The notes below the pieces were generated by a model. It searched no databases, was not told where the DNA came from, and saw only the letters and a program-made list of their open reading frames with translations. From positions 1 to 36,474 of the forward strand of contig DATLUA010000068.1 of the NCBI GenBank assembly GCA_035533295.1: DNA of 36,474 nucleotides, given 5' to 3'. Positions 31,680 through 36,474 of the stretch are shown one piece after another (the first letter of the stretch is position 1; each line of letters starts with the position of its first letter). This stretch comes from JAGWJU01 sp035533295. Its GTDB lineage: Bacteria; Elusimicrobiota; Elusimicrobia; UBA1565; UBA9628. The position numbers and the translations under genes are program-made.

Positions 31680-32399
31680 GTGGTGCGCGCGCCGGTGTAT
31701 CTTTTTCACTGGACGACCAAAAACAAATTAAAACATTTCGCCCGGCACGCGCAAAATAGCGGCCAGCTCCTGCTTAAGCCCCTGCCGCGCGCGGCGGCGC
31801 TCTACCGCTTTCATCCCGAGCTGCGCCCCAAGCGCGCCCTTTTCGCGTGGTCCCACCCCGTCACCGGCATCGCCTCGGGGCCTCGGGTCGTCTACGCCGC
31901 CGAAAACGCCGCCGATTCCCGGCTCATCGCCCTGCGCATCAAAAACGATGCGCGCGTCTCCCGCGTGCAAGATCACGACGGGCGGCGCCGACGCGCGCCG
32001 ACCGCGGTGCCGACGCGCGCTGGCGCCGACCTGATTTACCACGAAATCACCTACGACGGATCGCTCGTGCGCGAGTGGGTTATCCTCAACCCCGCCTGCG
32101 TGGCGTCCTTCACGGCCGACGCGGGCTTTCTGCGGCGGTTTCTTAAGCGGGAAATCCGCCTGCTTTCGGACGCCCGCTACGATTATTCTCCCGCCCAGGC
32201 CCACGCGCTCAAGAAGCTGCCCCGAATATCCCGCACGGCTTTCCTGAGCGTGACCTCGCCGGGCTTGCGCGACAAAATCGTCGTCCCCGCGCTCAAGGCG
32301 GTCGCCCGCATCCGCCCGTGGCGGATTCCGCCCGCCCTGCGCGCCCCGTTTCCCGCGTTCGGCCGCGGACGCGCGCACCAAGGAGCCGCGCGCGCATGA
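31680..32399 (+). CDS. Putative ADP-ribosyltransferase-like protein
   Basis: 239 residues from GTG 31680; 251 if TTG 31644 is used, but that would place the start upstream of the -10 box and inside the divergent gene's start. I do not recognise a named family. The order of motifs suggests an ADP-ribosyltransferase fold of the H-Y-E type. These are VYLFHWTTKNKL near the start (His10), LFAWSHPVTGIASG followed by RVVYAAEN (Tyr72), and YDGSLVREWVILNPA with Glu132. The fold call is an inference from these three motifs. The C-terminal ~60 residues are basic and Pro/Arg-rich. The stop overlaps the ATG of the P4H-like gene (ATGA), so the pair is coupled. Confidence 0.6.
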   Translation: MVRAPVYLFHWTTKNKLKHFARHAQNSGQLLLKPLPRAAALYRFHPELRPKRALFAWSHPVTGIASGPRVVYAAENAADSRLIALRIKNDARVSRVQDHDGRRRRAPTAVPTRAGADLIYHEITYDGSLVREWVILNPACVASFTADAGFLRRFLKREIRLLSDARYDYSPAQAHALKKLPRISRTAFLSVTSPGLRDKIVVPALKAVARIRPWRIPPALRAPFPAFGRGRAHQGAARA

Positions 32400-32959
32400 A
32401 AATAAAGGAAGAGGGCCGGGACATCTTCAGCTTCCAGCTCTTTTCCCCCGCCGAATGCGCGGACATACTGGCCAAGCTCGGCCGGACCCGGCGGCGCTGG
32501 CAGGACGCCGTCCTGGCCTGGCCCTACGCTTCCGTGCGCGCCGTCAACCACGACGACGCCTGGGTCTGGAAGCTGCCGCTGCGCTCCATGAGCGCGGCGC
32601 TTAAGCCCTACGTGTCCGCCGTGAAGGCCGCGGCCAAGCCAGCCGCGATGCTGGCCTGGGAGTACCGCATCTTTCGCTTCGCCACCAGGCAGGCGATGCT
32701 GCTGCGCTACGAGCACGGCGGGCACATCATGATGCACATCGACCGCGCGGGCCCCAAGGTCAGCGGCCGGATCATCAGCCTGATCTGCTATTTGAACGCG
32801 GACTACGAGGGCAGCAGGACCTATTTCCCCCGGCAGGGCGCGCGCATTTTGTCCGCGCCGGGCAAGGCCGTCATTTTTCCGTCCGGGCTCGCTCATCCCC
32901 ACGCCGCGGAAAAAGTCGCCTCGGGGACGAAGTTCGTCATCGTGGACTGGCTATCCTAG
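32396..32959 (+). CDS. 2-oxoglutarate/Fe(II) oxygenase, prolyl-4-hydroxylase-like
   Basis: 187 residues matching the P4Hc pattern. LLRYEHGGHIMMHID carries the HxD pair (His114, Asp116), ISLICYLNADYEGSRTYF is the central strand pair, and HAAEKVASGTKFVIVDW carries distal His169 and Lys179 for 2-oxoglutarate. Such enzymes hydroxylate proline or related residues in proteins and peptides, or free small molecules. Here the substrate is unknown. The ATG at 32396 has AAGGAG upstream and overlaps the preceding stop. The longer frame from 32318 overlaps the ART-like gene and is rejected. A hairpin follows, then the small peptide gene on the other strand. Confidence 0.88.
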   Translation: MKIKEEGRDIFSFQLFSPAECADILAKLGRTRRRWQDAVLAWPYASVRAVNHDDAWVWKLPLRSMSAALKPYVSAVKAAAKPAAMLAWEYRIFRFATRQAMLLRYEHGGHIMMHIDRAGPKVSGRIISLICYLNADYEGSRTYFPRQGARILSAPGKAVIFPSGLAHPHAAEKVASGTKFVIVDWLS

Positions 32960-32962
32960 CGC

Positions 32963-32979
32963 CCGAGATCCGCGCTCGG
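32963..32979. terminator. Short hairpin between convergent P4H-like gene and small peptide gene
   Basis: CCGAG and CTCGG pair over a 7-nt loop immediately after the oxygenase stop. The stem sequence is the same as the core of the hairpin at 25855-25876, also between convergent genes, and again no U-run follows. Confidence 0.35.
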
Positions 32980-32985
32980 CGGTCC

Positions 32986-33117
32986 CTAGAGGGCGGAAGC
33001 GAGCGCCCAATGCCCGCCTGCGGACAGAAGGTTGCCGGCCATGACCAAAGCCGGAACCACGTATTTTTTCTTGCCGCCCCGATCTTTTCGCGGCTTGCCG
33101 CCGCTCTTTTTTTCCAT
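32986..33117 (-). CDS. 43-residue basic/hydrophobic peptide, candidate RiPP-like precursor
   Basis: ATG at 33117 preceded by AAGGAACTCTGA, a good Shine-Dalgarno sequence at normal spacing; TAG ends at 32986. The N-terminal half is Lys/Arg/Gly-rich (11 of the first 18 residues are basic or Gly). The second half is hydrophobic, from KKKYVVPALVMAGNLLSAGG to HWALASAL. Residues 19-30 fit Y-x2-P-x-L-x3-G-x-L, similar to the YxxPxL leader motif bound by RRE domains in lasso-peptide and related RiPP systems. A GG pair at 34-35 could be a leader end. It might instead be a small membrane-active peptide. A -10 box in a palindrome at 33158-33169 gives a leader of about 34 nt. No RRE protein, protease or radical-SAM gene lies within the window. 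Confidence 0.5.
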   Translation of the reverse strand: MEKKSGGKPRKDRGGKKKYVVPALVMAGNLLSAGGHWALASAL

Positions 33118-33157
33118 TCAGAGTTCCTTGCTCAGCCGTAGGTATGCAGCTTTTTTT

Positions 33158-33169
33158 ATTGTATACAAT
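33158..33169. promoter_or_regulatory. Palindromic bidirectional -10 element
   Basis: ATTGTATACAAT is a perfect 12-bp palindrome in an AT-rich pocket of GC-rich DNA. It places TACAAT on each strand: 33164-33169 on plus, facing the glycosyltransferase ATG at 33194, and 33163-33158 on minus, facing the small peptide ATG at 33117. Promoters symmetric in the -10 are known to drive divergent transcription. Confidence 0.6.
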
Positions 33170-33193
33170 TCCGATGAATCCGGCGTCACTGTC

Positions 33194-34276
33194 ATGAGCA
33201 AAATTCTCCTTCTCAGCGAATGCTCCTACCGCAACCCGACATTCCGCGTCGTTTTGGATAGCTTGGCCCGGGAGTACGCATGCCGCGGGCATTCCGTGAG
33301 AGTCGCCGCGCCCTTCTCGCCAAACGGCCTTTCAGCGCCCAAAGCCGGCGGCCGCCGCAGGGCCTCCTGGGGCGCCCTTGTCAGCTTAGGGAAAAGCCGG
33401 CGACCCAGCGAAGCCGTGGAAGCGATTTACGCCCAAACCCTGCCGCACGCCGATTGGGCCGAATGCGTCCACCTGCACTTGGTCGGCGACTACACCGAGC
33501 TCGTGCCGCGCCTCGACGCCCGCCTCCGCTTCGCGCGAACCCCGGTCCTTGCCACCTTCCACGACTATCTTAATCCCTCCATACGCCGGACGCCAGAATC
33601 CGTCGCGGGCTACGCCGCGCTCCTGCGCGGGCGCCGGGTCACCGCGCTTTCGCGCTACGGGCGCAACCTGCTGCTCGAGGACTTCCCCTTTCTAAAAGGC
33701 CGCATCGCCGTCGTGCCCGAGGGCGCGCGCCTGGAGACCCCGGCGCGCGGCGCCCTCCAGAAGCCCTTCGTCTTGTGCCCCGCCTGGCAGGCCTACTATA
33801 AGGCGCCCGACGTCCTCTTGATGGCCTGGGCCGGGTTGCAGTCGCCGCCGACGCTGGCCTTCGCCGGCCAAGAGCATGGAGGCCACGCCCGCGCCCTCGC
33901 TCGGCGCCTGGGCCTCATCCGCTCCGGCAAGGTCAAGTTCCTGGGCCAAATCAGCCACCGCCGTATGCTCGGCCTGATGGCGGAGAGCGAGTTCGTGGTC
34001 CTGCCCTCGCGGCACGAGTTCTTCGGCATGGCGGCCCTGGAGGCCATGGCCCTGGGCAAAGCCGTCGCGGCCTCCGCCACGGGGCCGGCCGATTTCATCA
34101 AGGACGGAGCCTCGGGGCTTCTGGTGCCGCCGGGACAAATCGCGCCGCTCTCAAGCGCCCTGCGGCGGCTTCTTGACGACGCGCCCCTGCGCCTGCGCCT
34201 GGGCCAAGCGGCCGAGCGCGCCGCCCAGCGCTACACCTGGGAGAGCGCCGCCGGCCTCTACTTGGACCTGATATAA
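33194..34276 (+). CDS. GT4-type glycosyltransferase
   Basis: 360 residues with the GT-B plan. The N-terminal domain starts MSKILLLSECSYRNPTFRVV. VLATFHDYLNPS and RVTALSRYGRNLLLEDF lie mid-protein. The C-terminal donor domain has KVKFLGQISHRRMLGLMAESEFVVLPS, and the EX7E motif is E275-FFGMAAL-E283. It would transfer a sugar from an activated donor; acceptor and donor are unknown. The frame is open to 33032, but ATG 33194 follows the palindromic -10 and starts where the family starts. There is no Shine-Dalgarno sequence before it and the predicted leader is about 18 nt. The stop codon lies inside the -10 of the next gene. Confidence 0.9.
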   Translation: MSKILLLSECSYRNPTFRVVLDSLAREYACRGHSVRVAAPFSPNGLSAPKAGGRRRASWGALVSLGKSRRPSEAVEAIYAQTLPHADWAECVHLHLVGDYTELVPRLDARLRFARTPVLATFHDYLNPSIRRTPESVAGYAALLRGRRVTALSRYGRNLLLEDFPFLKGRIAVVPEGARLETPARGALQKPFVLCPAWQAYYKAPDVLLMAWAGLQSPPTLAFAGQEHGGHARALARRLGLIRSGKVKFLGQISHRRMLGLMAESEFVVLPSRHEFFGMAALEAMALGKAVAASATGPADFIKDGASGLLVPPGQIAPLSSALRRLLDDAPLRLRLGQAAERAAQRYTWESAAGLYLDLI

Positions 34277-34285
34277 TGGGACGTG
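34269..34285 (+). promoter_or_regulatory. Extended -10 overlapping the glycosyltransferase stop, leaderless start of hydrolase
   Basis: TGATATAAT (34269-34277) is a perfect extended -10. It contains the TAA stop of the glycosyltransferase gene and ends 5 nt before the GTG of the hydrolase gene. Transcription would begin at or within 1-2 nt of the GTG, so the hydrolase mRNA is predicted to be leaderless. Confidence 0.65.
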
Positions 34286-35152
34286 ACCTACGCCGAGGCG
34301 GTCGATGCCTTCCAGGCGCGCATCGCGCGAAGCCCGGCCGCGAACCCGGACAATAAGCCCTTCTTGCTCCTCCACCCCGGCAAGACGCGGCGCTCCATCC
34401 TGCTGGTCCACGGCCTGACCGACTCGCCCTACTCGATGCGGGAACTCGCGAGATTCTTTCACGCCCGCGGCTATAACGCCGCCGCCGTCCTGCTGCCGGG
34501 ACACGGCACGCGCCCGCAGGATTTGTTCCGCGTCACGCTCCAGGAATGGCGCGACGAGACGGACTTCGGACTCGCCGTGGCCGCAGCGCTGGGCCAAAGG
34601 GTCTCCTTGGCCGGATTTTCCACCGGCGGAGCGTTGGTCTTGGACGCCCTGCGCCGCAGCTGCGCGGGCCCTGCGCCCTGCGACTTCGAGAACGTGTTCT
34701 TGTTCACCCCGGCCTTGAGGCTCGTCTCCCGCCTCGTCCCCTGGGCCTGCCTGCCCGGCGTGGCGCCGCTCATTGAAGCCGTGCGTCCTTGGGCCCTGGA
34801 CACCCGCGGCGACTCGCACCGCTACGCCAAGACGACCATGAACTCCGTCCGCCAGCTGCACCGGCTCATCCAGGACAACGACGCGGCCCGCCCCCGATTG
34901 CTCTCCGACATGGCCGCGCGCGGCGTGGGCGTCTTCGCGGTCGCCACGGCCGTGGATACGGCCGTCGACTCGCGCGCGGTCGCGGACTTCATGGCCGCGC
35001 TGCCGCCAAAGGCGCGCCGGGCCTTCATCCTCTACCCCAAAACGGACGGCATCCGGCACGAGGGCGTGACCCGGCCCGAGACCAACCCCCGCTACGCCGA
35101 GCTGGAAAAGGCGCTGCTGGCCTTCCTCGCCGCTCCGGGCCGGCCCGAATAG
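34283..35152 (+). CDS. Alpha/beta-hydrolase (carboxylesterase-like), paralogue 2, no signal peptide
   Basis: 289 residues. ILLVHGLTDSPYSM, GYNAAAVLLPGHGTRPQDLF, GFSTGGALVLDAL with Ser113, AVATAVDTAVDS (acid region) and DGIRHEGVTRPE (His) parallel the exported hydrolase at 28932-30188 motif for motif. Here the protein begins directly with TYAEAVDAFQARIARSP, the counterpart of DNRAVAAFQARINS after the other's signal peptide. It is therefore the cytosolic version, or its export relies on something else. GTG 34283 sits 5 nt after an extended -10 and has no Shine-Dalgarno sequence. The ester substrate is unknown. Confidence 0.87.
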   Translation: MTYAEAVDAFQARIARSPAANPDNKPFLLLHPGKTRRSILLVHGLTDSPYSMRELARFFHARGYNAAAVLLPGHGTRPQDLFRVTLQEWRDETDFGLAVAAALGQRVSLAGFSTGGALVLDALRRSCAGPAPCDFENVFLFTPALRLVSRLVPWACLPGVAPLIEAVRPWALDTRGDSHRYAKTTMNSVRQLHRLIQDNDAARPRLLSDMAARGVGVFAVATAVDTAVDSRAVADFMAALPPKARRAFILYPKTDGIRHEGVTRPETNPRYAELEKALLAFLAAPGRPE

Positions 35153-35161
35153 GGAATGATG

Positions 35162-35167
35162 TAGAAT
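35162..35167 (+). promoter_or_regulatory. -10 box of the thioredoxin-fold gene
   Basis: TAGAAT ends 7 nt before ATG 35175 with no Shine-Dalgarno sequence between. The predicted transcription start falls on or next to the ATG. Confidence 0.5.
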
Positions 35168-35174
35168 ATCGCCC

Positions 35175-36266
35175 ATGCGAAAAATCTTGGTTTTGGCCCC
35201 GGCCCTTTTGGCTGCGAGCGCGCTCTTGGCGCCCAAAGCGCGCGCGGCCGGCCCCGGCGATGCGATGCCCGCCTTCGTCGGCATTTCCCAGTGGTTCAAC
35301 ACGAAAAAGCCGCTCACGCCCGAAAGCTTGAAAGGGAAGGTCGTGCTGGTGGATTTCTGGACCTACTCCTGCGTCAACTGCCTGCGCACCCTGCCGCACT
35401 TGGAAGCGTGGCACAAGCGCTACGCGCCCTACGGCTTTGTCATCGTGGGAGTGCACAGCCCGGAGTTTTCTTTCGAGAAGCAGGCCGATAACGTGCGCAT
35501 GGCCTTGAAAAAATACGGCATCACCTACCCGGTCGCGATGGACAACGATTTAAAGACCTGGGACGCCTACCAGAACCACTACTGGCCCGCGCATTATTTC
35601 ATCGACCGCAAGGGCGTCATTCGCTACGTGCATTTCGGCGAGGGCGACTACGCGCAGTCCGAAGGGCACATCCGTGAGCTTTTGGAGGAAGGCGGCGCCA
35701 AAATCAGCGCGGTCAAGGCCGGGGGCCGAGCGTCCCGCCCGCCCTTGGAAGATGCGTCGGCGGGCGGCGGCGGGGCCAAGACCCAGCTGCCCGACGCGGT
35801 CGACTTCGCGCTCATCAACTCGCCGGAGATGTACCTGGGCTACTCGCGGCAGGAATACATGGGCAACTCGGAGATCATCTCGCCCGGCAAGAGCCAGGAC
35901 TTCAAGGCGCCCGCGGCCAAGGACTACGCGCTCAACCACTTCTACTTGGACGGCCGCTGGATCGTGACCCGCGAGTTCGCCCGGGCCGAGGCGCCCGGCG
36001 CCGAAATCATTTTGGTCTTCGACGCCTCGCGCGCTAATTTGGTGCTGGGCGCCGCGACCCCGGTCGAAGCGGAGATTTTCTTGGACGGCAAGCCCGAGAC
36101 CGCCGCGAACAAAGGCCGAGACGTGCGCCTCTCGCGCGGCCGCGCCACGTGCCTTATCTCGCGGCCCCGGCTCTACAATTTGTCCCACGCGCCGTACGGC
36201 CAGCATGTCATCGTCATTAAATTCCTATCGCCCGGCGCGCGCGCCTACGCGTTCACCTTTGGATGA
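35175..36266 (+). CDS. Exported thioredoxin-fold protein with DipZ-like C-terminal domain
   Basis: 363 residues. A signal peptide (MRKILVLAPALLAASALLAP, then ARAAGPGD) is followed by a TlpA-like thioredoxin domain. FWTYSCVNCLRTLPHL holds Cys66 and Cys69, and NHYWPAHYFIDRKGVIRYVHFGEG is the cis-Pro and following strand. The C-terminal part (~205-363: SPEMYLGYSRQEY, LNHFYLDGRWIVTREF, RLYNLSHAPYGQHVIVIKF) matches the extra domain of DipZ-type thioredoxin proteins. It probably reduces disulfides or relays electrons outside the cytosol. No DsbD-like membrane partner lies nearby. The start is supported by the close -10 box. hisS begins 4 nt after its stop. Confidence 0.9.
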   Translation: MRKILVLAPALLAASALLAPKARAAGPGDAMPAFVGISQWFNTKKPLTPESLKGKVVLVDFWTYSCVNCLRTLPHLEAWHKRYAPYGFVIVGVHSPEFSFEKQADNVRMALKKYGITYPVAMDNDLKTWDAYQNHYWPAHYFIDRKGVIRYVHFGEGDYAQSEGHIRELLEEGGAKISAVKAGGRASRPPLEDASAGGGGAKTQLPDAVDFALINSPEMYLGYSRQEYMGNSEIISPGKSQDFKAPAAKDYALNHFYLDGRWIVTREFARAEAPGAEIILVFDASRANLVLGAATPVEAEIFLDGKPETAANKGRDVRLSRGRATCLISRPRLYNLSHAPYGQHVIVIKFLSPGARAYAFTFG

Positions 36267-36270
36267 GCGC

Positions 36271-36474
36271 ATGAGCATCCCGGTCAACCCGCCGTCCGGC
36301 TTCCGCGATTATCCGCCCGAGGCCTGCGCCCGAAGAGAGTTCGCCATTCGCGCCATCTCGGAGGTCTACCGCTCGTTTGGATTTCAAGCCATCGCCACCT
36401 CGGCGGTGGAGGACTTGTCCGTGCTGACCGGCAAGGGCGGCGGCGAGAACGAGAAGCTCATCTTCAAGATTTTA
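36271..36474 (+). CDS. hisS: Histidyl-tRNA synthetase, N-terminal part, truncated by window edge
   Basis: 68 residues are visible. PSGFRDYPPEACARREFA, the helix ending YRSFGFQAIATSAVEDL and VLTGKGGGENEKLIFKIL match the class II HisRS motif 1 region (GFRDYLPEE ... GF..I.TP..E ... LTGK.G.E). It charges tRNA-His. ATG 36271 is chosen; the ATG at 36263 runs into a stop at once. It lies 4 nt after the thioredoxin-fold gene and likely shares its transcript. Confidence 0.88.
   Translation, partial: MSIPVNPPSGFRDYPPEACARREFAIRAISEVYRSFGFQAIATSAVEDLSVLTGKGGGENEKLIFKIL

Noticed and set aside
32951..33292. 113-codon minus-strand frame over the small peptide region
   Set aside because: It runs antisense into the glycosyltransferase start and has no motif or Shine-Dalgarno sequence; the 43-codon frame in another register has both a Shine-Dalgarno sequence and a promoter.
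1..36474. CRISPR arrays, insertion sequences, integrases, phage genes or attachment sites
   Set aside because: No regularly spaced repeats, transposase or integrase motifs, or terminal inverted repeats were seen; the tRNA is not followed by a repeat of its 3' end that I can find nearby.

Overview
The window is GC-rich, gene-dense chromosomal DNA of a bacterium. It has about 29 protein genes, one tRNA, and no rRNA, CRISPR array, insertion sequence or phage gene that I can see. Several features suggest a free-living member of the Elusimicrobiota or a similar deep lineage: Ala/Pro-rich exported proteins with long low-complexity N-termini, small intergenic gaps, frequent GTG starts and a mix of cytosolic housekeeping genes. 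This is an impression from protein style only; no 16S or ribosomal marker is present. No gap without a gene exceeds 300 bases. The longest, about 200 nt at 27222-27420, holds two divergent promoters.

Layout. 2-2848 (+): end of a GGDEF protein, sppA-type peptidase, a membrane protein and NAD(P)H-hydrate epimerase, tightly packed. 2775-3575 (-): tilS. 3582-6045 (+): a membrane-anchored protein with a degenerate kinase domain and an orphan CpaF/TadA ATPase. 6065-6139 (-): tRNA-Arg(GCG). 6184-6930 (-): exported protein, divergent from a copper P-type ATPase (7002-9281). 9278-11532 (-): ychF and a RumA/RlmD-type methyltransferase. 11672-16958 (+): two tandem paralogous exported thermolysin/fungalysin-like metallopeptidases. 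17021-25854 (+): a carbohydrate block with debranching enzyme, the complete oxidative pentose phosphate branch (gnd, zwf, pgl), a copper-binding SCO-like lipoprotein and a GH63-type glucosidase. 25908-27221 (-): ahcY. 27421-30188 (+): an exported protein with a nucleotidyltransferase motif and an exported alpha/beta hydrolase. 30197-34276: an accessory-looking island with a SAM methyltransferase, two 2-oxoglutarate/Fe(II) oxygenases, an ADP-ribosyltransferase-like protein, a 43-residue basic peptide and a GT4 glycosyltransferase. 34283 to end (+): a second hydrolase paralogue, a thioredoxin-fold exported protein and the start of hisS.

Two themes stand out. First, many first-in-transcript genes have a good -10 box ending only 5-9 nt before a GTG/ATG start with no Shine-Dalgarno sequence, whereas several operon-internal genes have clear Shine-Dalgarno sequences. 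This predicts widespread leaderless transcription. Second, the 30.2-34.3 kb island combines several modification-type enzymes around a tiny peptide gene. That gene shares a perfectly palindromic -10 region with the glycosyltransferase, and its product carries a YxxPxL motif like those in RiPP leaders. This is the best candidate here for an undescribed system, but its function is inferred only.
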